In this document: positions 8,207 to 16,314 of the stretch, piece by piece | How positions within the stretch are numbered: the stretch's first letter is position 1 | Layout: each line of letters opens with the position of its first letter | Assembly: GCA_023459215.1 (NCBI GenBank) | Contig: JAEWVF010000003.1 | Span: forward strand, 1-56,996 | Source of the DNA: Chloroflexota bacterium | Lineage (GTDB): Bacteria; Chloroflexota; Anaerolineae; Anaerolineales; Villigracilaceae | Direction of reading: 5' to 3' | DNA: 56,996 bases | Notes under the pieces: generated by a model | Seen by the model: the letters and a program-made list of their open reading frames with translations, nothing else | The model's database searches: none | What the model was told of the DNA's origin: nothing | Program-made: the position numbers and the translations under genes

Positions 8207-9055
8207 TTACGACATTTTGTTGACGCGCGCGGCAACATCATCGGCGAATTTTTGGATCTGTGCCAGGATGAATGTTTTCGGGTCGAGCTTGTCATCCTGG
8301 ATGAGCGGGGTCAGGTTCATGCCATAGGACAGGCCGAGGGTTTGATCGACACCATGTGATTCGGAATAGGTGGCATTGGCTTTGCGCCGGCCCATTGAGG
8401 CCAGATCGTAGCGTTTGCCGCCGCAGATTTGAGAATCGAAAACCCCTAACAGGGCAGCTTGCAGGTTTTCGCGCTTGGTGACATCAAAATTAACTTTTTC
8501 ACTATCCACCATCCAATCCAGGTTGCGCCAGACTTCGCAGCCGTATAGCTTTTCAGGGCGCTCGTTCTTGGGCAGGCGGCGAATGGCGGCAATCACTTTG
8601 AGTGCCACGCCAACATGGGTATCATGTTTATCGGCCAGGTTGTGGGTGTAAACGAACTGTGGGCGGGCGGCTTTGAGTAAGGCCAGCATATCTTCCAAGC
8701 TGCGTTCGTCCTTGCCATCTTTGATACTTTTGCTTGGATAATCAAGCATTACCTGGGCCGCATATTCGCCGACAAAGGCGGCTTTGAACTGTTCTTTGAA
8801 GCGGACGCGCCGCATCTCCTCGTCTGTGTAATCTTTGTACAAATCGTCGCGAGGCGAACCGCGCCCATCTGTAACGACCACGCCCGTAAACCAGAGTTTT
8901 TCCTGTTGGAAGCAGGTCAGGATTGGTTCGGCGGCCATGATTTCGATATCGTCCTGGTGGGCGGCCAGGCACAGATGGGTGGTGCGCGCCAGGGCCTGCT
9001 CTGCCGGGAGTCCGTCTGGAACATAGATTTCAGCAGTGTCAAAGTGGAATTTCAT
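8207..9055 (-). CDS. PIG-L family deacetylase (LmbE-like)
   Basis: The 282-residue protein carries the zinc-binding signature of PIG-L/LmbE N-acetylglucosaminyl deacetylases as LAAHQDDIEIMA near residues 26-37 (family consensus AHPDDE). The third metal-binding segment is YTHNLADKHDTHVGVALK. Substrates in this family include GlcNAc-inositol, bacillithiol precursors and teicoplanin; the one here is unknown. I moved the start to MKFHFD at 9055 because GAGGAG lies just upstream and no site precedes the longer frame. It is divergent from the AsnC-type regulator at 9204 and ends in a strong terminator. Confidence 0.8.
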   Translation of the reverse strand: MKFHFDTAEIYVPDGLPAEQALARTTHLCLAAHQDDIEIMAAEPILTCFQQEKLWFTGVVVTDGRGSPRDDLYKDYTDEEMRRVRFKEQFKAAFVGEYAAQVMLDYPSKSIKDGKDERSLEDMLALLKAARPQFVYTHNLADKHDTHVGVALKVIAAIRRLPKNERPEKLYGCEVWRNLDWMVDSEKVNFDVTKRENLQAALLGVFDSQICGGKRYDLASMGRRKANATYSESHGVDQTLGLSYGMNLTPLIQDDKLDPKTFILAQIQKFADDVAARVNKMS

Positions 9056-9203
9056 GATTTTCTCCTCAGGGCATGATGGCAAAGTTTACCGCGATTTTCC
9101 CGGCCTGTGGGGTGGATTTTTAGCGCCGCCGATTGTCGGTGCTATAATGGTCCGCATATTTTGATGCTATCGGAAGATTATTGTTCTGAAACGGAATTAA
9201 ACC

Positions 9204-9689
9204 ATGGCAAATCGACGCACCCAACTCGATGAACTCGATTACCAGATTGTGCAAGCCTTGCACGCAGACGCGCGCGTCGCCGCATCGGAGATTTCCCGGC
9301 TGACAGGCGCCAACGAACGCACCATCCGCAAGCGCATCGACCGTCTGGTGGAAGATGGCATCATTCGTTTGACTGCGATTATCAACCCTTTGGCGTTCGG
9401 CTATGTCACCGCTGCCGATATTTTATTGGAGGCAGACCCGGCCCTTGAAGAGGAGATTGTCCAACGCCTGTTCTCGATGCCTGAAATCACCTATGTTGCC
9501 TTTGGCCAAGGCTCACAGGAGATTTCAATTGAGGCGCGCTTCAAGGACAACGACGAGATGCGCGAATTCCTGCGCAAGACTTTGCCCTCCATTCCAGGGG
9601 TTTCGGTCAGCCGGTATGCGCTTGTGCCGCGCATTTTGCGCAATATCGATGAATGGATGCCGCCCAGGGATGATTTTGGCTTGTCGTGA
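9204..9689 (+). CDS. Lrp/AsnC family transcriptional regulator
   Basis: The 161-residue protein has an N-terminal AsnC-type winged helix-turn-helix (DELDYQIVQALHADARVAAS, then EISRLTGANERTIRKRIDRL, residues 7-46) and a C-terminal ligand-sensing alpha-beta domain (about 70-150). It would bind DNA as an oligomer and respond to a small molecule, typically an amino acid. A TATAAT box is at 9143-9148. It is divergent from the PIG-L gene, and the 148-nt spacer is the obvious place for its operator. It ends 9 nt from the stop of the convergent FGE-domain gene. Confidence 0.88.
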   Translation: MANRRTQLDELDYQIVQALHADARVAASEISRLTGANERTIRKRIDRLVEDGIIRLTAIINPLAFGYVTAADILLEADPALEEEIVQRLFSMPEITYVAFGQGSQEISIEARFKDNDEMREFLRKTLPSIPGVSVSRYALVPRILRNIDEWMPPRDDFGLS

Positions 9690-9698
9690 GATGTTTTG

Positions 9699-11519
9699 TC
9701 ACGGGCCTGCACAGTAGGCCGTACTGCCCAAGACTACCCACCAGCAGCTATCGTTGGCATGTGAATTGCATTCAGTGCGGCTGGTAAACTGGCAGCAAAA
9801 ACATTCATCAGGGGGCGGAGGCGGCGTTGGGGTCGGGCAGGCGGGAATGTATACATTGGCGCTTTTGCATTCTGAGCTAACAGACCCCTGCGGACGGCAG
9901 TAGGAGCCGCCCACGTAAGTAAATCCGCTTGGGCAGAAGGGTAGCGGGCTGCCCGCAAGACAGCAATCCTGGTCTGGATCGTAACTCATGCCGTCCCAAC
10001 ACTCATGTGGGCACTCACTTGCCTCCCTGGCGAAGGGCAGTATACAGCGGGTGATTGGCCAGCAGATGCCATAGGCTGGCCAGTACAGCAGCCCTGGCTG
10101 GCAATCTGACGGGTTGTCGGCCAGCGGCACACAGCCCAGGTCGGAGAAAACGTAACCGGGCGGGCAACTGCGGTCGCTTTCGAACATGGGCAGGGTATGC
10201 GAACAAGTCCCATCATCGGGATTATAGAAATAGCCTTCGGGACAGGTCGGTTCCGGGGGCATGCTGGGGGGACCCGTAAACTCACGACAGGTTTCGATTT
10301 CAACATTCGTGTTTTGGGCTAACGGGCTGCCCGAGCAACCCAGGCGGTCCGGGGGAACCAGGCCGCAGGAAAGCGGTGTTCCATTCGCCGTGACGTTAAA
10401 GGTATAGTCATCAAAATCATCCCCAGGCATGTCGATGGTGATGTTCACCCCGGTTTGTTGTATTTTGCCGCGGTCTTCACAGTAGGCGATGGCATCGAAG
10501 CCCCAATCCGGCGTGTCTGGGGTTGTATTGTCGGTCGCTGGCAATACGCACATCGGCGGCGGGGCCTGGCCGGTCAGCACGCAGCGGAAGCCGAGGTTGG
10601 CGGCATGTTTCTGCGGTTCGAGCGCAAAACGCTCATCCGGGCGAACGTCCTTAGCGGGGCTGTCATATCCGCCGCCGCGATAAACGCGCAGGCTGCCGTT
10701 CTCCGGCCCGCTGGGGTCAACCGCCGGCGAAACCGGATAGTAATCATCATCGTACCAGTCGTGGACCCACTCGAAGGCGTTCCCGGCCGTATCCAACAGC
10801 TTGAAGGGGCTGATGCCCGCCGGGTAGCTGCGCGCCAGTTCGGGTTGGGCTGGTTCAAGACAATTGTTGAAATTGAGCAGGTCGCAGGTTGGATCCTGGT
10901 CGCCCCAGGGGAAGGTTTTTTGGATATCCCCAACCACCGCCGGGCCGTGGGCCGATTTTTCCCATTCGGCCTCGCTTGGCAGGCGGGCATCGATCCAGTC
11001 GCAGTAGGAGGCAGCTTGTTCCCAGGTCACGCCAGTGACCGGTGCGTTGGCCCGGCCTGGGTCGGCATACCAGTATGGAATGCGCGGATAACTGGCGGGC
11101 GGCGAACAAACCCCGGCGGCGACACAGGCCGCATATTGTTGGTTGGTTACCTCGGCCTGGTGGATCCAGAATCCGCTCAAGGTGACGGTGTGGGCGGGTG
11201 TGTTGTCGCCGCCTTCGGGCCGGTCGCGGCCCATGATGAAATCCCCGGCGGGAACGTACACGAATTCGCTTTTGTCGAACCAGGTGACGAGTGCGCCAGC
11301 ATCCGGTGTTAACGAGGCAATAGCCAGGCTATCTGATCCGGTTTGCGGGCTGGCTGCCGGCTCGGCAGCGGATTCGACCTCGGCTGGCTGGGAATCGCTC
11401 GTGGGCGCTGCCGCGTCATTCGGCGGGGTCTCTGAGGTTGGGATGCTGCAAGCCAGCATGACAACGAATAAGACCAGTACCGCCAACAACGGATACTGGT
11501 TCTTGGGATAAGTGAACAT
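9699..11519 (-). CDS. Lipoprotein with formylglycine-generating-enzyme-like (SUMF1) domain and Cys-rich tail
   Basis: The 606-residue protein begins with a lipoprotein signal (hydrophobic 11-23, lipobox LAC with Cys24). A Ser/Pro/Ala-rich linker leads to an FGE-sulfatase/SUMF1 domain (about 82-315): FVYVPAGDFIMGRD, the paired Trp/Glu core, and RGGGYDSPAKDVR closing with LGFRC. After it come about 280 residues with around 30 cysteines in short CPxGY-like units, ending in a CFCCQF...CWWV stretch. The domain family includes formylglycine-generating enzyme and many non-catalytic binding proteins; the catalytic Cys pair of true FGE is not evident, so an exported ligand-binding or structural role is more likely. 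Its leader has an SD-masking hairpin. Confidence 0.8.
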   Translation of the reverse strand: MFTYPKNQYPLLAVLVLFVVMLACSIPTSETPPNDAAAPTSDSQPAEVESAAEPAASPQTGSDSLAIASLTPDAGALVTWFDKSEFVYVPAGDFIMGRDRPEGGDNTPAHTVTLSGFWIHQAEVTNQQYAACVAAGVCSPPASYPRIPYWYADPGRANAPVTGVTWEQAASYCDWIDARLPSEAEWEKSAHGPAVVGDIQKTFPWGDQDPTCDLLNFNNCLEPAQPELARSYPAGISPFKLLDTAGNAFEWVHDWYDDDYYPVSPAVDPSGPENGSLRVYRGGGYDSPAKDVRPDERFALEPQKHAANLGFRCVLTGQAPPPMCVLPATDNTTPDTPDWGFDAIAYCEDRGKIQQTGVNITIDMPGDDFDDYTFNVTANGTPLSCGLVPPDRLGCSGSPLAQNTNVEIETCREFTGPPSMPPEPTCPEGYFYNPDDGTCSHTLPMFESDRSCPPGYVFSDLGCVPLADNPSDCQPGLLYWPAYGICWPITRCILPFAREASECPHECWDGMSYDPDQDCCLAGSPLPFCPSGFTYVGGSYCRPQGSVSSECKSANVYIPACPTPTPPPPPDECFCCQFTSRTECNSHANDSCWWVVLGSTAYCAGP

Positions 11520-11524
11520 AAATT

Positions 11525-11556
11525 CCTCCTCGGTTTGTATGCAAACCGCCAGGAGG
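11525..11556 (-). promoter_or_regulatory. SD-sequestering hairpin in the leader of the SUMF1-domain lipoprotein
   Basis: On the minus strand CCTCCT (11556..11551) is complementary to AGGAGG (11530..11525), the ribosome-binding site 5 nt before the ATG at 11519. The inner GGTTTGCATACAAACC forms a second perfect stem. The folded RNA would hide the ribosome-binding site. Confidence 0.6.
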
Positions 11557-11561
11557 GCGAT

Positions 11562-11590
11562 AAAAAAATCCCGCGCCGCGGGACTTTTTT
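11562..11590. terminator. Terminator after the acyl-CoA synthetase gene
   Basis: The palindrome TCCCGCGCCGCGGGA (11569-11583) is flanked by a run of seven A (11562-11568) and a run of six T (11585-11590), so it can work in both directions. On the minus strand it ends the 18061..11693 operon, and it also lies within the leader of the next gene. Confidence 0.85.
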
Positions 11591-11647
11591 GGTGAAGTTG
11601 TCAGGATGGGAGTCGCCCGGCTTGCGGCGTTTTCAAAGCCTAAAACC

Positions 11648-11653
11648 ATTATA
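11648..11653 (-). promoter_or_regulatory. -10 box upstream of the SUMF1-domain lipoprotein gene
   Basis: Minus strand TATAAT (11653..11648), between the acyl-CoA synthetase stop and the terminator. It would give a leader of about 120 nt that contains both the terminator hairpin and the SD-masking hairpin. No clear -35 box. Confidence 0.4.
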
Positions 11654-11692
11654 GCCATTTTGGCCGGCGAATACTACTGGCTGGAGTTAGAG

Positions 11693-13717
11693 TTAATGCG
11701 CCCGGCCAATCTCTTCCACGGCTTGCGGGTTGACCAGCGAACTGGTGTCGCCGGGGTCTTGCCCCAGGTAGGCCGCGCGGATCATGCGCCGCATGACTTT
11801 GGCGTTGCGCGTCTTGGGCAGGTCTGAAACAAACAGGATCGCCTTGGGGGCCAGCGGTTTGCCCATTTCGGCCACAATCGACTGGCGCAATTCGGCGCGC
11901 ACTTTTTCCAAAGCTGCTTCCCCCGTCCGCTTGTCCGTTTCCGAATCCGCTCCACCCTCCGTTTCCGCATCCGGTTTCAGCACAGCAAATACCACCAGCG
12001 CCATGCCTTTGACATCGTCCGGCACGCCGATAGCAGCAGCCTCGACGACATCCGGGTGCGCCACTACCAGTGATTCGACCTCCGCCGGACCAAGGCGTTT
12101 GCCGGCGATTTTGAGCGTATCATCCGAGCGGCCCAGGATGTACCACAAGCCGTCAGAGTCGATGGCGGCGAAGTCGCCATGCACCCAGGTATCGGGCCAG
12201 CGGCTCCAGTACGTGTCCAGGTAGCGCTGTTTATCCCCCCAGAAACCGCGCGTCATGCCGATCCAGGGGGCTTTCAGCACCAGTTCGCCCATCGCGTTGC
12301 GCAGCGGCTGTCCGTTCTCGTCGACCACTTCGGCGGCCATACCTGGACAGGGCGCGGAGAAGGCGCATGGCTTGAGCGGCAGCAGCGGATTGCCCATCAC
12401 GATGCCGCCGCTGATTTCTGTGCCGCCCGAATAGTTGATAATCGGGCGCTGCGAATGGCCAACACGCTCGAACAGCCATTTCCACGGCTCGGGGTTCCAG
12501 GGTTCGCCGGTCGAAGCGAAGAAACGCAAGGCTGAAAGGTCACAGGCCTCGAAATGAGCCTCCCCGTGTGGGATCAGCGCCCGAATCAGGGTCGGCGAAA
12601 CGCCCAGGTGCGTCACCTTGTGTCGCTCGCTCAACTGCCACAGCCGGGCCGGAGTCGGGAAATCTGGCGCGCCATCGTACAGCAGCATGGTTGCGCCCAG
12701 CAGCAGTGTGCCAAAAACCAGCCAGGGGCCCATCATCCAGCCCATATCGGTCATCCAGTACATCGTGTCAGACTTGTCCTGAGCGAAGTCGAAGGAGTGG
12801 ACATCAGTGCCAAAAGCCATATCCTGGGCCGCTTTGACGGGAAATCCGCAATGGGTATGCACCGCGCCCTTGGGCTTGCCGGTCGTGCCGGAAGTGTAAA
12901 TCAGCATCAACAAATCTTCAGCGTCGGTCACTTCGGTCGTCGCCTCGTCCGGCTGCGGGTCGACCAGTTCGCTCCACCACATATCCCGTTTTGGCTGCAT
13001 GGCGACCTCCTGCCCGGTGCGTTTCAGCACAATCACGTGCTTAACGGTTGGGACTTGCGCCAGGGCTTCATCAACGATGGATTTCATCTCGACCGCTTTG
13101 CCGCGCCGCAGGGCGCCATCGGCAGCGAACAGGGCTTTTGCGCCCGCATCGGCCAGTCGGGACGCGACTGCCCCGGCGCCGTATCCGCTAAAGAGCGGCA
13201 GAATCACCCCACCGATTTTGGCAATCGCCAACAGCGCCACAACAATTTCGGGGGTCATCGGCATGAACATGCCGATGGCATCGCCTTTGCCCAGGCCGAG
13301 GCTGCGCAGGGCGTTGGCGGTCTTGTTGACCTGCTCATAAAGTTCGGCATAGGTCAGCGAGCGGGTTGCGCCTTCCTCGCCTTCCCAGATGATGGCAATC
13401 CGGCTGCGTTCAACCGGAGTCTGGCGCTTGTCGAGGCAGTTGTGGACGATGTTCATCTTGCCATCCACGCACCAGCGAGGGAACTGGATGCCGTCCGAAA
13501 GATCGACCACCTGCGTATAGGGCTGGTAAAAGCGGATGTCGAGATAGCGCAAAACAGCCTCGCTGAACCAGGCGATGTCGGTCGTCGAGCGGCGCATCAG
13601 CTCGTTGAAGTCGCTAATGCCATGCGGGCGCATGAAGGCCGTCAGGTGGGCGCGTTCAACGTGCTCACGGGTGGGGGTCCAGACTATTTCTCCGCCAAAG
13701 GTGAAGGAATCGCTCAC
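11693..13717 (-). CDS. AMP-forming acyl/acetyl-CoA synthetase
   Basis: An ANL-superfamily adenylating enzyme of 674 residues that activates a carboxylate (acetate or a short acid) with ATP and CoA. Visible: P-loop YTSGTTGKPKGAVHTH, the A5-type segment NYSGGTEISGG, the hinge SDDTLKIAGKRLGPAEVE and the C-terminal catalytic Lys in PKTRNAKVMRR. Overall form matches acetate-CoA ligase rather than acetoacetyl-CoA synthetase. The sequence SFDFAQDKS just before DTMYWMTDMGW looks like an extra insert, encoded by a dispersed palindromic repeat (12773-12797), so activity may be altered. It is the last gene of a five-gene operon, 18 nt after rarA, and is followed by a terminator. Confidence 0.87.
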   Translation of the reverse strand: MSDSFTFGGEIVWTPTREHVERAHLTAFMRPHGISDFNELMRRSTTDIAWFSEAVLRYLDIRFYQPYTQVVDLSDGIQFPRWCVDGKMNIVHNCLDKRQTPVERSRIAIIWEGEEGATRSLTYAELYEQVNKTANALRSLGLGKGDAIGMFMPMTPEIVVALLAIAKIGGVILPLFSGYGAGAVASRLADAGAKALFAADGALRRGKAVEMKSIVDEALAQVPTVKHVIVLKRTGQEVAMQPKRDMWWSELVDPQPDEATTEVTDAEDLLMLIYTSGTTGKPKGAVHTHCGFPVKAAQDMAFGTDVHSFDFAQDKSDTMYWMTDMGWMMGPWLVFGTLLLGATMLLYDGAPDFPTPARLWQLSERHKVTHLGVSPTLIRALIPHGEAHFEACDLSALRFFASTGEPWNPEPWKWLFERVGHSQRPIINYSGGTEISGGIVMGNPLLPLKPCAFSAPCPGMAAEVVDENGQPLRNAMGELVLKAPWIGMTRGFWGDKQRYLDTYWSRWPDTWVHGDFAAIDSDGLWYILGRSDDTLKIAGKRLGPAEVESLVVAHPDVVEAAAIGVPDDVKGMALVVFAVLKPDAETEGGADSETDKRTGEAALEKVRAELRQSIVAEMGKPLAPKAILFVSDLPKTRNAKVMRRMIRAAYLGQDPGDTSSLVNPQAVEEIGRAH
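12773..12797. repeat. Dispersed short repeat inserted in the acyl-CoA synthetase gene
   Basis: The sequence CTTGTCCTGAGCGAAGTCGA followed by AGGAG is a short element I recognise as recurring in many bacterial genomes; its translations appear as SFDFAQD on one strand and LVLSEVEG on the other. Here it keeps the reading frame and adds about seven to nine residues to the protein. Confidence 0.65.
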
Positions 13718-13735
13718 GGGGGCCTCCGTTTGGGT

Positions 13736-15139
13736 TTATTTGATGTTGCGTTTGAGATTTTTGATTTCTTCTTCGCTCAGGTCGGGCGCGTTCTCGCTGC
13801 GCTCGATTTGCAGGGCTTTGCGCTGGGCCTCGCGCCACATTTCCAGGCGGGTTTTGACCTGGCTTTCGTAACCTTCTGCGGAAGGCGTGTAGAAATAGGT
13901 GCCGAGCAGGCGTTTGGGCAGATATTGTTGGGGCGTGAAATGGCCTTCTTTTTCATGCGGATAGATATAGCCCTGACCTTGACCGGTAACGGCATCGCGG
14001 TTGCTGTCTTGCAGGTGCTTGGGGACGCTGCCCGCGCCCTCCTGCTCGATGCGCTGCATGGCCTTGAAGTAGGCGCCGGTGCTGTTCGATTTGGGCGCAG
14101 TCGCCAGGTAGAGGGTGGCCTCGACCAGCGGATAAATCCCCTCCGGCAGGCCAACGAAGTCAAAGGCCTGGGCGGCCGCCGAGGCAACCACCAGGCCCAT
14201 CGGGTCGGCCAGGCCGATATCCTCCCCGGCCAGGATGATCAGGCGGCGGACGATGAAGCGTGGGTCTTCGCCGGCATAAATCATCTTGGCCAGCCAGTAC
14301 AGCGCTGCATCGGGGTCGGAGCCGCGCACCGATTTGATGAAAGCCGAAATTGTGTCGTAATGGGCGTCACCATCCTTGTCGTACAGCACCGCCCGGCGCT
14401 GGATCGACTCCTGGGCCACATCCAGGGTGATGTGGATGATACCCTCCGCATCGGGCGGGGTCGATTCGACTGCCAGTTCGATGGCGTTGAGCAGGTTGCG
14501 CGCGTCGCCGTTGGCCATGTCGATTAAATGGGCGCGGGCCTGCAGGTCGACGGCGATTCGGCGGGAGCCGTATCCACGCTGCGAGTCGCTCAAAACGCGC
14601 TCGAAGAGTATGCCCAGTTCGGCCTGGTTCATGTTCCGTAATTGGAAGATACGCGAACGGGAAACCAGGGCTTTGTTGACTTCGAAGAACGGGTTTTCGG
14701 TGGTCGCGCCAATCAGCATGACGGTGCCGTTCTCGACATGCGGCAGCAGTGCGTCCTGCTGGGCCTTGTTCCAACGGTGGACTTCATCGACGAACAGGAT
14801 GGTTTTAGTTTTATGTAGGCGGTTGCGCTCCAGCGCCCGGTCGATGACTTCGCGCAGTTCGGCTTTGCCTGCCAGGACAGCCGAGAGCGTTTCGAAATGG
14901 CTCTTGGTCTGGTTGGCGATGCAGGTCGCCAGGGTGGTTTTGCCTGTTCCTGGTGGCCCCCACAGGATGATGGAAGAGAACAGCCGGTCAGCTTCAATGG
15001 CGCGCCGCAGCAATTTACCCTCGCCGACGATGTGCTCCTGGCCGATGTATTCATCCAGCGTGCGCGGACGCATGCGCGCGGCTAGCGGGGCTTCGTTTTT
15101 CATGCGTTCGTTCATGGCGTGGTCGAAAAGGTCGCTCAT
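13736..15139 (-). CDS. rarA: Replication-associated recombination protein A (RarA/MgsA)
   Basis: An AAA+ ATPase of 467 residues that works at stalled replication forks. It shows the RarA start ARMRPRTLDEYIGQEHIVGE, Walker A WGPPGTGKTTLA (about 60-71), Walker B LFVDEVHRWNKAQQDALL, and a sensor-1 GATTENP. The C-terminal tetramerisation region contains VRGSDPDAALYWLAKM and AEDIGLADP-like AGEDIGLADP. Its start overlaps the cyclase stop by 4 nt (ATGA). The operon context (dehydrogenase, HAD phosphatase, cyclase) gives no special hint of function. Confidence 0.93.
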   Translation of the reverse strand: MSDLFDHAMNERMKNEAPLAARMRPRTLDEYIGQEHIVGEGKLLRRAIEADRLFSSIILWGPPGTGKTTLATCIANQTKSHFETLSAVLAGKAELREVIDRALERNRLHKTKTILFVDEVHRWNKAQQDALLPHVENGTVMLIGATTENPFFEVNKALVSRSRIFQLRNMNQAELGILFERVLSDSQRGYGSRRIAVDLQARAHLIDMANGDARNLLNAIELAVESTPPDAEGIIHITLDVAQESIQRRAVLYDKDGDAHYDTISAFIKSVRGSDPDAALYWLAKMIYAGEDPRFIVRRLIILAGEDIGLADPMGLVVASAAAQAFDFVGLPEGIYPLVEATLYLATAPKSNSTGAYFKAMQRIEQEGAGSVPKHLQDSNRDAVTGQGQGYIYPHEKEGHFTPQQYLPKRLLGTYFYTPSAEGYESQVKTRLEMWREAQRKALQIERSENAPDLSEEEIKNLKRNIK

Positions 15140-16314
15140 GAAACGGATTCTATCACGGTGTCTTTTTTGCCAGTCAACCAGTAGGTTAAAAGCTCTCCTT
15201 TGCCTTTTAGCAGCACCAGGCCGCGCTCTTCAAAAGTAAAGGAATCTTTTAATCTCTCGTAAACATCCTGGCTGACCTGAATCCGGCCTGCCTCGGCGCT
15301 GAATTCCAGCCGGTTGGCGGTATTGACGGTATCTCCCTGGCGCAAGACAAACCCGGCCGGGTTGATCTGGGAGTTGTCCGACATGGTTTCTTTTATTCTT
15401 AAAGCCAGGGTTGCGATTGCAACGAGATGGTTTGCTTGCGGGGTCGGGACTCCGCCCACGACCATGTAAGCATCGCCGATGGTTTTGATTTTTTCCAGTT
15501 GCAGTTCTTCGACGAGTTTGTCATAGTGTGAAAAAACAACATTCAAGGTGGATAGAACTTCCTCGGGGTGTTTCTGGCTGGCCCATTGGGTAAACCCGAC
15601 AATGTCTACAAAGAGAACGCTGGCATCGTCGTATGAATCTGCGATGATGTCGCCCTGTTTCAGGCGTTCTGCCACCGGAGTGGGCAGGATGTTGAGTAGT
15701 AATCTGTCGGAGCGTTGGCGTTCTTGTTCGAGCAGCTTACGTTGCAGGAACTCGCTGCGCATATATCGCTCGTTGAAGTAAGCACTGGTCATGCCAATCA
15801 GGTTGCTGACAGCCAGGAAGGCAACGCTGATCACCAGATTGTTGGTGATGTTCAGGAAGAGGGCCGTGCCAGTGAAAACCGCAAACAACACCCAACCGGT
15901 GAAAGAGGCGGCGAGATATCGCAAACGCGCCAGTGTGTATGCCGAAATGATGACAATAATCAAGCTGGTGATGTATGTGGAAAACCCACCCGGTTCAACG
16001 GCAATCTGGACGGCCATCACCCCAATCCCGGCAGCCAGGAGGGCGAGGCTTGAAGCCAGATCGTATAGATTTTTATGGATTTTAGTAAACGAAAATGCGA
16101 ACAGGGCCAGTAAAACCGGAATAACCACCCCGAAGCGGATGATCAGCAGGTTCTGGGTGATTTCCGGAGCCATGCCCAGATCGAGTAGCTGGAAGAAAAT
16201 GTAAACGACAATACCAATCCACAGGGCGATGCGATGTGTGCGCAAGGAATTTCGGTAGAATTCTTCCTGAAATTCTGTTTCAATCTCTTGATTGAACCCC
16301 GGATGTTTTTTCAT
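15136..16314 (-). CDS. Membrane-bound class III adenylate/guanylate cyclase-like protein with a shortened catalytic domain
   Basis: The 392-residue protein has six membrane helices (about 30-175), a linker and a class III cyclase domain (about 215-390). Present are both metal-binding Asp segments (FVDIVGFTQWA and TIGDAYMVVGG), the Lys of EKIKT and the transition-state Asn/Arg in DTVNTANRLE. Missing is the stretch that normally precedes GDTVN, roughly G-I-x-T-G-P-V-V-A-G followed by Y-D-x-W. The protein passes directly from SQINPAGFVLRQ to GDTVN. About 20-25 residues including the substrate-specifying Asp are therefore gone and catalysis is doubtful. It overlaps the genes on both sides by 4 nt (HAD upstream, rarA downstream). 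Confidence 0.82.
   Translation of the reverse strand: MKKHPGFNQEIETEFQEEFYRNSLRTHRIALWIGIVVYIFFQLLDLGMAPEITQNLLIIRFGVVIPVLLALFAFSFTKIHKNLYDLASSLALLAAGIGVMAVQIAVEPGGFSTYITSLIIVIISAYTLARLRYLAASFTGWVLFAVFTGTALFLNITNNLVISVAFLAVSNLIGMTSAYFNERYMRSEFLQRKLLEQERQRSDRLLLNILPTPVAERLKQGDIIADSYDDASVLFVDIVGFTQWASQKHPEEVLSTLNVVFSHYDKLVEELQLEKIKTIGDAYMVVGGVPTPQANHLVAIATLALRIKETMSDNSQINPAGFVLRQGDTVNTANRLEFSAEAGRIQVSQDVYERLKDSFTFEERGLVLLKGKGELLTYWLTGKKDTVIESVS

Noticed and set aside
12554..14527. Long plus-strand open frame of 657 codons
   Set aside because: It is the antisense shadow of the acyl-CoA synthetase and rarA genes. It has no ribosome-binding site and a repetitive His/Arg/Gly-rich composition.
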